From positions 1-64,000 of the forward strand of contig NZ_JAHHZO010000010.1 of the NCBI RefSeq assembly GCF_018760785.1: a stretch of DNA of 64,000 nt. The letters are read 5' to 3'. The number at the start of each line of letters is the position of its first letter. The first letter of the stretch is position 1. Shown here piece after piece: positions 28,303 to 36,008 of this stretch. The position numbers and the translations under genes were made by a program. The DNA is from Rhizobium sp. CSW-27 (GTDB taxonomy: Bacteria > Pseudomonadota > Alphaproteobacteria > Rhizobiales > Rhizobiaceae). A model generated the notes under the pieces. It did not search any database. It had not been told where the DNA came from and saw only the letters and a list, made by a program, of their open reading frames with translations.

Positions 28303-28680
28303 CTAGCCGCCCTGTCGCGGCATCTGCTGGTCTCGCGGCAATTCGTGCGGCCTGATGACAGGCGTATCGCCAACCGGCGGCGCCGGCTCCACCATCTCGG
28401 GATCCCCAACCGCCGGCGGCTTCAACACGCCGTTGCAATCGGACAGTTGTGCCGAGGCGGAGGGGCTTGCGCCGTTTTCCCGGGGTCTTTCTGCGTTCTG
28501 CTGCTGTTCGGGCACCACACAATCCTGCCGGCCGCCATCAGCAGCACCGTCCTGCGCGCTGGCCGGGCCCTGGCCCATGGCGAGCAGCAGTACGGCTGCC
28601 GCCAGCGGCAGACGGATTGCGGAACAGACGTGCCCGCGCAAACGGATGCGGGGGTAAGCTTGGCTGCGATGTCGGGACAT
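28303..28680 (-). CDS. secreted proline-rich protein of unknown function
   Basis: The 125-residue protein has a signal peptide (hydrophobic IRLPLAAAVLLLAMGQGPAS, cleavage probably after ASA at about 42). The mature part has two Cys (DCVVPEQ and LSDCNGVLKPP) and Pro-rich repeats such as EMVEPAPPVGDTPVI and RPHELP. The C-NGVLKPPAVGDPEM block is conserved-looking, as in small periplasmic proteins of rhizobia. A GGAAC-N16-GGTT promoter candidate lies upstream, so general stress control is possible. Confidence 0.65.
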   Translation of the reverse strand: MSRHRSQAYPRIRLRGHVCSAIRLPLAAAVLLLAMGQGPASAQDGAADGGRQDCVVPEQQQNAERPRENGASPSASAQLSDCNGVLKPPAVGDPEMVEPAPPVGDTPVIRPHELPRDQQMPRQGG

Positions 28681-28703
28681 GGGTTTTCTCCTTTTGCGGA
28701 GTC

Positions 28704-28728
28704 AACCCGCGCCGCGGCAAGCCGTTCC
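28704..28728 (-). promoter_or_regulatory. candidate EcfG-type promoter of the secreted protein gene
   Basis: On the minus strand GGAAC (28728-28724), 16 bases and GGTT (28707-28704) match the EcfG/RpoE2-type general stress promoter form GGAAC-N16/17-cGTT. The -10 element ends 24 bases before ATG 28680. Confidence 0.45.
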
Positions 28729-28804
28729 CGCCGGGGCGAAGTCTTGCCGTCGCGGGCGGTTGAAGCGGCAGGCGCTCTCCGGCTCCTGCCCGGCATGCCA
28801 GGGA

Positions 28805-29833
28805 TCAGTCCAGCGGCGTGAAGCTGTCGCGCACCACGATTTCCGGCACCACCCGCTCGCGCCCCGGCTCGCCATCCGGATCGGCGATACGCCGCTCCAG
28901 CAGGTCGACCGCGCGCTGCGCCATCACGACCGGGTCCTGGCGGAAGGTGGTCAGCCCGTAATTCAGCCAGGCGGCCTGCGGCACGTCATCGAAGCCGATG
29001 ACGGCGATATCCCCGGGAATGTGAAGATTACCCTCGCGGCGCAGCACGTCCATCACCCCGAAGGCGATCAGGTCGTTGGCGCAGAAGACCGCATCCGGTC
29101 GTTCGCTTTCGGCGAGCAGCGCGCGGCCGGCCATCACGCCGCTTTCGTAGTCGGAATCCGGCCCGTGGGCGATCGCAACGCTGAGCCCGTGATATTCCAC
29201 CTCCGCCACGAAGGCGATCTGCCGCTCCAGGATCGAGGGGGTTGCCGAATGCGAACCGGCAAAGGCCAGCCGCCGCCGTCCGGCGCGGATCAGAAGACGC
29301 GCCGCCTCGATGGAGGCTTCCGAATTTCCGGCATGCACGTGATCGGCATCCGGCTCCGAGCGGCCGATCATCACCACCGGCTGGCCGTTGCGCTTGGCAA
29401 GCTCGAAGAAGCTGGCCGGCGGCGAGCCGGACAGGATGATGGTGGCTTCCGCCCGGTGGCCGATCAGCGTCTTCTGGGCGGCCAGAAGCTCCTCTTCCGT
29501 CTGCCCGGTATTGATGAGGATCGGCACGCTGCCGCGGCGGATCAGTGCCTTGGAGAGGGCCGCCGTGAGGTAGGCGCGAAAGCCCACTTCCGGCTTGGTC
29601 GCCACGATACCCACCAGCCGGCTCTGGTTGTTGAGAACGCCGCGCGCCAGGTCGTTTACGTGATAGCCGAGCTCTTCCGCCGCCCTGAGCACCTTTTCAC
29701 GGGTGGCGGGGGCAACGCTGGCCCCCGGCGTGAAGGTGCGCGATACGGCCGAGCGCGACACGCCCGCCCGCCGCGCCACCTGCTCGGCGCTGACAAAGCG
29801 CATCCGGTTTGAAGGGGTCTTTCCGTCTTTCAT
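28805..29833 (-). CDS. LacI-family transcriptional regulator
   Basis: The 342-residue protein has the N-terminal LacI helix-turn-helix (VSAEQVARRAGVSRSAVSRT), followed by the hinge REKVLRAAEELGYHVNDLAR. A periplasmic-binding-like sensor domain continues to the end (PDAVFCANDLIAFGVMDVLR, IAVIGFDDVPQAAWL). ATG 29833 is used, 8 bases after the permease stop. It is the last gene of the ABC/inositol-phosphatase operon and is the natural candidate for its local regulator, sensing the transported compound or a derivative. Confidence 0.92.
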   Translation of the reverse strand: MKDGKTPSNRMRFVSAEQVARRAGVSRSAVSRTFTPGASVAPATREKVLRAAEELGYHVNDLARGVLNNQSRLVGIVATKPEVGFRAYLTAALSKALIRRGSVPILINTGQTEEELLAAQKTLIGHRAEATIILSGSPPASFFELAKRNGQPVVMIGRSEPDADHVHAGNSEASIEAARLLIRAGRRRLAFAGSHSATPSILERQIAFVAEVEYHGLSVAIAHGPDSDYESGVMAGRALLAESERPDAVFCANDLIAFGVMDVLRREGNLHIPGDIAVIGFDDVPQAAWLNYGLTTFRQDPVVMAQRAVDLLERRIADPDGEPGRERVVPEIVVRDSFTPLD

Positions 29834-29841
29834 CGCAAGCC

Positions 29842-30666
29842 TCACCGTCCGACGCGAGAGAGAACGTCGGCCTTCAGGAAGCGCTCGACGATCAGCATGA
29901 AGATCAGGGATGGCACCAGAAGCAGCAGTGCCGTGATGGATGCAACCTGATAGTTGCCGCCGGACCCCGCCGTGTAAAGCAGCAGCGGCAGCATGTTCAC
30001 ATCCGGGGCACCGACGAAATAGCTGCCGGTGAATTCATCCAGGGATTCCAGGAAAACAAAGATCGCGCTGGCCATCAGGCCGGGTGCGGCCAGCGGCAGC
30101 GTGATGTCGCGAAAGGTGCGCATGGCACCCGCGCCGAGGCTGCGGGCGGCCTGTTCCAGTTCCACGTCGATGGCCGAGAAGGCGGCGGCGGCAATCCATA
30201 CCGCATAGACCAGCCCGTGCGAGACATGCACCAGAACCACGCCGGCAATCGTGCCGTTGAGGCCGATCTCGTAGAAGAGGCGCGCCACGTTGACGTAGAC
30301 GGTGAGGTTCGGAAATGCCTGCGGGATCAGGAAGGCAAGCAGGATGAGGCTGCGCAGCGGCAGCTTCAGCCGGGCCAGCGCATAGCCGGCGGGAATGGCG
30401 AAGGCGAGCGAGACGATCACCGTCAGCACCGCCACGACGAGCGAATTGCCGAGCGATTCCAGAGCCCCTCCCCGCGGCGCAAACACGCGCGTCCAGGCGG
30501 AAAATCCGTATTCCAGCGGCAGCGCATGCGGAAAGTACCATTTCTCCGTCACGGTCCACAGCAACATGTTGAACAGCGGGCCGAAGATGAAGAAGGCCAT
30601 CAGGCCGAAGATCAGGCCGCGTGGCAGCCACCAGAGCACGGAGAGGTTCAAACGCAGGCCCGTCAT
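29842..30666 (-). CDS. ABC transporter permease (second subunit)
   Basis: The 274-residue inner-membrane permease has six hydrophobic segments and the cytoplasmic EAA loop in EQAARSLGAGAMRTFRDITL followed by PLAAPG. ATG 30666 overlaps the stop of the first permease gene (ATGA). The frame extends much further upstream, but that part is antisense to the first permease and not real. By family it resembles Pot/Afu/phosphonate-type permeases. It is part of the import system together with the neighbouring ATPase and binding protein. Confidence 0.93.
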   Translation of the reverse strand: MTGLRLNLSVLWWLPRGLIFGLMAFFIFGPLFNMLLWTVTEKWYFPHALPLEYGFSAWTRVFAPRGGALESLGNSLVVAVLTVIVSLAFAIPAGYALARLKLPLRSLILLAFLIPQAFPNLTVYVNVARLFYEIGLNGTIAGVVLVHVSHGLVYAVWIAAAAFSAIDVELEQAARSLGAGAMRTFRDITLPLAAPGLMASAIFVFLESLDEFTGSYFVGAPDVNMLPLLLYTAGSGGNYQVASITALLLLVPSLIFMLIVERFLKADVLSRVGR

Positions 30667-31487
30667 CACGCGCGCTCCCTGAGGCTGATCTTGAGGTAGA
30701 TCCAGGCGACCGACGAGGCGAGCACCAGCGAGATGAGGCCGAGCGCGTTCGCCACGCCGTAATCGCCATAGGCATTGACCCGGAAGGCGATATCGGCGGT
30801 CAGCATGGTCGGCGACTGGGCGTTGATCATCAGCGGCACCGACAGGACCGACATCATGGTGACGAAGGACAGGATGAGACCGACGGCAAGCGTCGCCGTG
30901 ACCTGCGGGACGATGATCTCGATCAGCACGCGCAGCCGCGACGCGCCGAGATTGACAGCCGCCTCGATGCCCTCGCGGTTGACCGAGGCCATGGCGCCCG
31001 CCACCAGAAGGGCGACGAAGGGCGTCTGCTTCCAGACGAAGGCGATCACGATGCCGCGCCAGTCGAGAAAGCTCATCGCATCGATGGGCCCCATCAGGCC
31101 GAGGCTGACCGCCGTATTGTTCATCATGCCGTTCTTGGCCAGGAAGGTGCGCAGGATCTGGCCGACGACGATGAAGGGAATGAACATCGGCCAACGGTAG
31201 AGCCAGCGCAGGATGGTGACGGCAACGGGATGGGCTCCGAGCGTCAGATAGCCGCCGATCGCCACCGCGCCGAGCCCGATCAGCACCGTGGAGAGGCTGA
31301 CAATGCCGACGCTGAACAGAATGTCCTTCAGGTAGAGATCAAAGGCCTTGGCAAAATTTCCCAGTCCCAGCCCGCCGTCCAGCTGAAAGGCGCCGACAGC
31401 CGACATGACGAGCGGCAGGATGAACAGCAGCGCGATGACCGCCAGAGCGGGCAGGACAAGCAGGAGACCGAGGAGACGTCTTGGCAT
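30666..31487 (-). CDS. ABC transporter permease (first subunit)
   Basis: The 273-residue permease starts MPRRLLGLLLVLPALAVIAL. It has about six hydrophobic segments and the EAA motif in EAAVNLGASRLRVLIEIIVP. ATG 31487 is preferred to the TTG one codon upstream. It pairs with the second permease, whose start overlaps its stop. It is separated from the upstream binding-protein gene by a large palindromic repeat of about 145 bases, which may lower its expression relative to the binding protein. Confidence 0.93.
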   Translation of the reverse strand: MPRRLLGLLLVLPALAVIALLFILPLVMSAVGAFQLDGGLGLGNFAKAFDLYLKDILFSVGIVSLSTVLIGLGAVAIGGYLTLGAHPVAVTILRWLYRWPMFIPFIVVGQILRTFLAKNGMMNNTAVSLGLMGPIDAMSFLDWRGIVIAFVWKQTPFVALLVAGAMASVNREGIEAAVNLGASRLRVLIEIIVPQVTATLAVGLILSFVTMMSVLSVPLMINAQSPTMLTADIAFRVNAYGDYGVANALGLISLVLASSVAWIYLKISLRERA

Positions 31488-31553
31488 CAAGGGAACCAGT
31501 CACAGCAGATGGATGAGGTATTCCGATCACGGGGGCAATGCACCGCCGCTCCT

Positions 31554-31698
31554 CCCCCTCTGGCCTGCCGGCCATCTCCCCCGCGAGGGGGAGACCGAAC
31601 CGGCAATGCCGCCCTCCCTCTCATACGCCGTGACGGATGAGAGGCTCACCGCTCTGCGTTCTCCCCCTTGTGGGGGAGATGGCGGCAGCCAGAGGGGG
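31554..31698. repeat. large inverted repeat (rhizobial intergenic palindromic element)
   Basis: The left arm 31554-31595 (CCCCCTCTGGCCTGCCGGCC, then ATCTCCCCCGCGAGGGGGAG) and the right arm 31660-31698 are nearly exact reverse complements, separated by about 65 bases. Each arm also folds on itself around CTCCCCC/GGGGGAG. A related single arm occurs at 46769-46810. This looks like a dispersed palindromic element. It lies inside the operon between the binding protein and permease genes. Confidence 0.75.
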
Positions 31699-31718
31699 TC
31701 TTTGCGGAACCGGAAAAC

Positions 31719-32852
31719 TTACTTCACCGACTTCTCATAGGCTTCGAGGATTGCGGTGTTGTAGGGCGCGATCGGGAACGGCTTGCCCTTGGAGGCCAGG
31801 TCTTCCGGCGAAATGTCGACGAACAGCTTGTTCCAGGTGGCGTCGTCCAGCTCGGCCTTGACGTGCTGGGCGTCGATGCCCGGATACCAGTTGAAGCGCT
31901 TCACGATGCCTTCGGCCTGAACCTTCGGGCTGGTGGCGAGTGCCACGAACTTCTCGGCCAGATCCTTGTGGGCGGTCTTTTCCGGGATCACGTAGTGCAT
32001 CGGCTGGCCCGGCATGCCCGGTGCCGGCAGAACGAGCTTCATGTCCGGCGGCAGACGGCCGTCGGCCTTCCAGCTGTAGAACATGTCGACCCAGACCGGA
32101 CCCATGGCAATTTCGCCGCGCGACAGGAGATCGAGCGTGCCGGCATTGCCCGGCGTCAGCGTCGCATTGGTGGTGAAGTCGGCAAGGCTCTTCAGTGCCT
32201 TGTCCCACTTCTTGGTTTCCTCTTCCTTGAACGGGCCGTTCATCAGCGTCTTGGCATCGCCCTCGCCGAAGGCATAGATCCAGCCCATGACGAAGCTGAC
32301 GCCGGAGGCGCCACCCTTGATGCCGTTATAGCCGAACTGCTTCGGATGGGCCTTCGCCCATTCGACGATCTCGGCATAGCTCTTCGGCGGGTTGGCGACG
32401 AGGGCCGGATTGTAGGCGATGGCCGTCTGGCTGTTGAACATCGGCATGACATAGCCATCGACATTGGTGCCAAGCGCCAACTTGGCATTGTCGCGGGTCA
32501 CCAGCTTGCCGGTGTCGATATCGCCGCGATACTTGGCGAGATAGCCCTTGGTGACCATCGGGCCGACGAACTTCTCGTGGACCACGGCAACGTCCGTATC
32601 CCACTTCTCGGCCTTGGCGCCGGCCTGGGCGTCGAAGCGCTCGAGGATCTTCTGCGAACCGGCATCGCCGGGGCCGGTGCCGACGGCGCGCACCGTGTTG
32701 CCCGGATAGGTCTTCTCGAACAGCGGGCCGAGATACTGGTTGATGTAGTCGACCATGTTCTGGTCGCCGGCGGTGGCAACCGTCAGTTCCTCGGCATGCA
32801 CGGGCATGGCCGCAAAGGCAGCGGCGAAGGCGACGTAGGACAATTTCTTCAT
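31719..32852 (-). CDS. ABC transporter periplasmic substrate-binding protein
   Basis: The 377-residue protein has a clear signal peptide (MKKLSYVAFAAAFAAMPVHA, cleavage after Ala20). The mature part (EELTVATAGDQNMVDYINQY, FDAQAGAKAEKWDTDVAVVH, VWVDMFYSWKADGRLPPDMK) fits the family 1 / Pot-like binding proteins for organic acids, polyamines, thiamine or sugar phosphates. Ligand unknown. The first ATG with a real signal peptide is at 32852. The codons further upstream are antisense to the ATPase gene. It lies between the ATPase and permease genes. Confidence 0.92.
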   Translation of the reverse strand: MKKLSYVAFAAAFAAMPVHAEELTVATAGDQNMVDYINQYLGPLFEKTYPGNTVRAVGTGPGDAGSQKILERFDAQAGAKAEKWDTDVAVVHEKFVGPMVTKGYLAKYRGDIDTGKLVTRDNAKLALGTNVDGYVMPMFNSQTAIAYNPALVANPPKSYAEIVEWAKAHPKQFGYNGIKGGASGVSFVMGWIYAFGEGDAKTLMNGPFKEEETKKWDKALKSLADFTTNATLTPGNAGTLDLLSRGEIAMGPVWVDMFYSWKADGRLPPDMKLVLPAPGMPGQPMHYVIPEKTAHKDLAEKFVALATSPKVQAEGIVKRFNWYPGIDAQHVKAELDDATWNKLFVDISPEDLASKGKPFPIAPYNTAILEAYEKSVK

Positions 32853-32883
32853 GGATCTTCTCCGGTTGGGTCGGGAAAGGATG

Positions 32884-34014
32884 TCAGGCTTCGGTTTTCG
32901 CGCCCGAGGGGCGGGAAAGGGATGCGGCGGCGGGCTGCGCCGTATTGAACAGGAAGAGGGCATCGGCCCCCACATGGACGCTGACGCGCTCGCCCGGCTG
33001 GCAGGCACGCGGCGCATCCGCCAGGATCTCGTGGGCGCCGGCGCGCACCACATGGCGCCAGTGGCCGCCGGGATAGGTGACCGCCAGAACCTCGCCCTGA
33101 AAGGTCAGCCCCTCTTCGGGCGCGGCGGCATCGGCGTCGGAAAGAATGCGTGCCGCCTCCGGCCGGAACCGGGCCTCGACGGCGCCGGACGCGAGCGAGC
33201 GTCCGTCAAGCGACACGCTGCCGGTGGCCCGGATGGCGCCGGGCGCCAGCACGAAACGGTCGCCGGATACAAGACCTTCGAGCGCCAGCAGGTTCTCCGC
33301 CCCCATGAAGGCGGCGACGAAGGGCGTGGCCGGCCGATTGTAGACCTCTTCCGGCCGGCCCTGCTGGGCGATGCGCCCGGCATCCAGGATCACGATCCGG
33401 TCCGCCATCACCATGGCCTCCTCGCGGTCATGCGTGACATGGATTGCCGTGATGCCGAGGCGCTGCTGGAGCGCACGCAGTTCGTGCCGCACCGTCAGGC
33501 GGATGCGTGCATCGAGATTGGACAGGGGCTCGTCGAGAAGCAGAATCTCCGGGTCGATGACCAGCGCGCGGCCGAGCGCCACGCGTTGCCGCTGGCCGCC
33601 GGACAACGCCTGCGGCTTGCGCCCGCCCAACCCGTCAAGACCGAGCAGCGAACGCATGGCGGACACTTTCGCAGCGATTTGCGTGCGCGGCACGCCCTTC
33701 AGCTTCAGGCCATAGGCAATGTTCTCGTCCACCGTCATGTGCGGCCAGAGCGCATAGGACTGGAAGACCAGCGCCATGCCGCGCTTGTCCGGCGGCAGAT
33801 GGGTGATGTCGCGTGCACCGATGTGCACGCTGCCAGACGAGGGAGCGACGAAGCCTGCCAGCGTGCGCAGGAGCGTGGTCTTGCCACAGCCGGAAGAGCC
33901 CAGCAGCGCGACGAATTCGCCGGCGCGGATGGACAGATCGATATCCTTGAGCACCTGCGTTGCGCCATAGCGGGACGCAATGCCGTTCAGCTCCAGATAA
34001 CCCGATCCATTCAT
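32884..34014 (-). CDS. ABC transporter ATP-binding protein
   Basis: The 376-residue protein is the importer ATPase. Walker A is GSSGCGKTT (39-47), the Q-loop is VFQSYALWPHMTV, the signature is LSGGQ (137-141), Walker B is ILLLDEP (157-163), and the H-loop is in AIHVTHDREEAMVMADR. The C-terminal TOBE-like domain follows from about 285. The length fits the Pot/Ugp/Afu class. It is 31 bases upstream of the binding-protein gene and preceded by a perfect palindrome that may be a LacI operator. Confidence 0.94.
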   Translation of the reverse strand: MNGSGYLELNGIASRYGATQVLKDIDLSIRAGEFVALLGSSGCGKTTLLRTLAGFVAPSSGSVHIGARDITHLPPDKRGMALVFQSYALWPHMTVDENIAYGLKLKGVPRTQIAAKVSAMRSLLGLDGLGGRKPQALSGGQRQRVALGRALVIDPEILLLDEPLSNLDARIRLTVRHELRALQQRLGITAIHVTHDREEAMVMADRIVILDAGRIAQQGRPEEVYNRPATPFVAAFMGAENLLALEGLVSGDRFVLAPGAIRATGSVSLDGRSLASGAVEARFRPEAARILSDADAAAPEEGLTFQGEVLAVTYPGGHWRHVVRAGAHEILADAPRACQPGERVSVHVGADALFLFNTAQPAAASLSRPSGAKTEA

Positions 34015-34028
34015 CTTCGCACTCTCCT

Positions 34029-34042
34029 TGCACAGCTGTGCA
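34029..34042. promoter_or_regulatory. candidate LacI-family operator
   Basis: TGCACAGCTGTGCA is a perfect 14-base palindrome 15 bases upstream of the ATPase gene start, in the gap between the inositol-phosphatase gene and the ATPase gene. A second perfect palindrome, GCCTGTT-TCT-AACAGGC, lies at 34064-34080. A LacI regulator is encoded at the end of the same operon. The assignment is an inference from symmetry and position. Confidence 0.4.
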
Positions 34043-34128
34043 GCTACCGGAGAGTGTCTTAGGGCCTGTTTCTAACAGGCAGATGACAGGCGGGAACCTT
34101 GCCGAATTTTTAGCAGCAAGGGAAGAGG

Positions 34129-34926
34129 TCAGGCGAGGAAGGAGAAGCCTTCCGCGAGAGCGGGCGCGCAAGCCAAGATGCCGCCTCCCTGTGCCAGCAG
34201 CGTCTCAACGGGCGCCATCGCCACATGGGCACCGGCCTCGCGGGCGATCAGCGCACCGGCCAGCATGTCCCAGCTGTTCAGGTGCCGTTCGTAATAGAGA
34301 TCGGCCGCGCCTTCGGCGACGCGCACCAGGCCAATGGCTGCAGCCCCCATGCGCCGGTAATCGACTCCGAGGTCGTGCAGCCGCCGGGAGACGGAAAGAT
34401 AATCCTCGAAGCGCGTGCGGCGGCTGTGGCCGAGCATGGCGATCGCCAAGGCCGGATCCCGCGTTGCCGCCGCCCGGATCGGCGCCGCGTCACGAAAGGC
34501 CCCCTCGCCGGCAATCGCATGGAAAACGCAGTCCTGCGCCGCATCATAGATGACGCCGAGACGGATCTCCCTGTCCTCGACATAGGCAATCGACACGCCC
34601 CAGTGACGGAAACCGCGGATATAGTTGGTGGTGCCGTCGATGGGATCGACTACCCAGACGCCACGGCTGCCGGCGAGATTACCACCCTCCTCGCCCAGAA
34701 AGCCGTCGCCGGCGAAATCGGCCAGCAGCCGGCTGCGGATCTCGGCCTCGGCGCGTCGATCCACCTCCGTGACGAAATCCTGCGGCCCCTTGTTTTCGAC
34801 CGACAGCGACAGGGGATCGTTCTCGGCCCGATGACGCGCCGCCCAGCGCCCGACCTGGCGGGCGATATCGATGGCGGCGGCGGCACGTGCCTCGACCGGG
34901 GTTCGATGCGGCAGGCTGTCGGTCAT
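34129..34926 (-). CDS. inositol monophosphatase family phosphatase
   Basis: The 265-residue Mg-dependent phosphatase has EE (79-80) followed by the DPIDGTTNYIRG signature (94-105), which binds metal and phosphate. It also has a YYERHLNSWDMLAGALIARE block with the third metal-site Asp. Substrates in this family include inositol phosphates, histidinol phosphate, PAPS and sugar phosphates, and the exact one is not predictable. ATG 34926 is chosen, with ATG 34959 an alternative. It is the first gene before the ABC operon, which suggests dephosphorylation of an imported compound. Confidence 0.9.
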   Translation of the reverse strand: MTDSLPHRTPVEARAAAAIDIARQVGRWAARHRAENDPLSLSVENKGPQDFVTEVDRRAEAEIRSRLLADFAGDGFLGEEGGNLAGSRGVWVVDPIDGTTNYIRGFRHWGVSIAYVEDREIRLGVIYDAAQDCVFHAIAGEGAFRDAAPIRAAATRDPALAIAMLGHSRRTRFEDYLSVSRRLHDLGVDYRRMGAAAIGLVRVAEGAADLYYERHLNSWDMLAGALIAREAGAHVAMAPVETLLAQGGGILACAPALAEGFSFLA

Positions 34927-35070
34927 GAGATGGTGTTCTTTCCGGCGATTCGCGATCATGGGTGTCCGGGGTTATCACCTCATCGCTTCCGCCGGCGCAA
35001 GCCTTGGAACCCGCCGCAGAGGACGGCCCCATGGAGACATGGGGCGAATGTCACTTTTCCTGCACAGCAG

Positions 35071-35095
35071 GGAACCAAATGCGTGCAGGGCTGTT
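35071..35095 (+). promoter_or_regulatory. candidate EcfG-type promoter of the ECF sigma gene
   Basis: GGAAC (35071-35075), 16 bases and TGTT (35092-35095) approximate the general stress response promoter form GGAAC-N16/17-cGTT. It ends 29 bases before ATG 35125, so the sigma gene may be part of the stress regulon. Confidence 0.4.
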
Positions 35096-35124
35096 GTCCT
35101 GCACGTTGGAAGGAAGGTGACGAC

Positions 35125-35616
35125 ATGACGACTGATCACGCAAGCGATCGCGTCCGCGCGGAAATGATCGAACTCATTCCAGCCCTGCGATCCTTCGCCC
35201 GGCGACTGGATCGCAGCCCCAGCAATGTCGACGATCTTGTCCAGGAGACCCTGACGCGGGCCCTTGCCAATCTCGACAAGTTCCAGGAGGGCACCAGCCT
35301 CAAATCCTGGCTCTTCACCATCCTGCGCAATACCTTCTGTACCAAGTTCGGCCTTGCCAAGCGCGAAACGGTGGGGCTGGAAGATTGCGCCTCCGCCCGC
35401 CCGGCCGTCAACGCGCCGCAGGAATGGTCGGTCCGCGCCCAGGAATTCCACCGCGCCTTTCTCGGCCTGCCACCGCATTATCGCGACGCAGTCGATATCA
35501 TCCTGATCCAAGGCCAGAGTTACGAGGTGGCGGCAGAGCGCTGCGGATGCCCGGTCGGCACGATCAAGAGCCGCGTCAACCGCGCCCGGGCCCAGCTGGC
35601 AACGCAGCTGGGCTGA
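35125..35616 (+). CDS. ECF sigma factor (EcfG/RpoE-like)
   Basis: The 163-residue protein has sigma region 2 (FARRLDRSPSNVDDLVQETL, TRALANLDKFQEGTSLKSWL, FTILRNTFCTKFG) and region 4 (HYRDAVDIILIQGQSYEVAA, CPVGTIKSRVNRARAQL). It has no region 1 or 3, as in ECF sigmas. It looks like the EcfG-related rhizobial group. No anti-sigma NepR or PhyR gene is next to it, so it may be a secondary EcfG-type sigma. A GGAAGG ribosome site precedes ATG 35125. The long open frame upstream (from 34225) is antisense to the phosphatase. Confidence 0.9.
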   Translation: MTTDHASDRVRAEMIELIPALRSFARRLDRSPSNVDDLVQETLTRALANLDKFQEGTSLKSWLFTILRNTFCTKFGLAKRETVGLEDCASARPAVNAPQEWSVRAQEFHRAFLGLPPHYRDAVDIILIQGQSYEVAAERCGCPVGTIKSRVNRARAQLATQLG

Positions 35617-35654
35617 GCCCGCCCCAGGCCGGCGCCGATTCCGGCAAGGGAACG

Positions 35655-35677
35655 GGCTTGCCCCCCCCCCCCGCAAG
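35655..35677. repeat. poly-C tract in a potential hairpin
   Basis: Twelve consecutive C residues (35661-35672) are flanked by GCTTG and CAAGC, which could pair. It lies about 40 bases after the ECF sigma stop in non-coding DNA. A homopolymer of this length is prone to slippage and to sequencing error. Confidence 0.6.
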
Positions 35678-35794
35678 CGCGAACCGCCGTGCAGGCGCGA
35701 AATCCGTTGGCTCGCTTTTCCCTTCGAACGCGCCTTTGCCTGCCGCCACGGCAGGCCGGGTGTCGGCGTGCCCAGGCGACAGTCCACCTCAATC

Positions 35795-35929
35795 TTATTG
35801 CGTGATGGCGTGCGGGCTGGGCTGGCCCGGCTCGTTCTCGGTGGTTTCCTGGAAGGGCCGCGACCCGAACACCACGACGAGCAGCAGCAGCACGAGCGCT
35901 GCAATGATGATCCAGCTGTTTCTCTTCAT
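35795..35929 (-). CDS. 44-residue single-span membrane peptide
   Basis: MKRNSWIIIAALVLLLLVVV is a charged start followed by one hydrophobic helix. The tail FGSRPFQETTENEPGQPSPH is polar. An AAGGA ribosome site lies about 8 bases before ATG 35929. It sits between the ECF sigma gene and the manganese catalase gene, in the same orientation as the latter, and could be a stress-linked small membrane protein. No family known to me. Confidence 0.6.
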   Translation of the reverse strand: MKRNSWIIIAALVLLLLVVVFGSRPFQETTENEPGQPSPHAITQ

Positions 35930-35972
35930 GAGACAATCCTTGCCGGCTGGACGCCGGCCTTCTGCGCGGGTG

Positions 35973-36001
35973 GGAAACCGGCGGAACATCCGCCGGTTTC
36001 C
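35973..36001 (-). terminator. strong hairpin after the manganese catalase gene
   Basis: GGAAACCGGCGGA and TCCGCCGGTTTCC form a perfect 13-bp stem with a 3-base loop 8 bases after the catalase stop. No T-run follows, so it may act with Rho or as an mRNA end stabiliser. Confidence 0.55.
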
Positions 36002-36008
36002 GCGCGAA

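Noticed and set aside
31501..31720. Possible CRISPR-like repeats
   Set aside because: Only two inverted arms, no direct repeats with regular spacers and no cas genes.
34225..35124. N-terminal extension of the ECF sigma frame
   Set aside because: Antisense to the inositol-phosphatase gene; a ribosome site and the family start lie at 35125.
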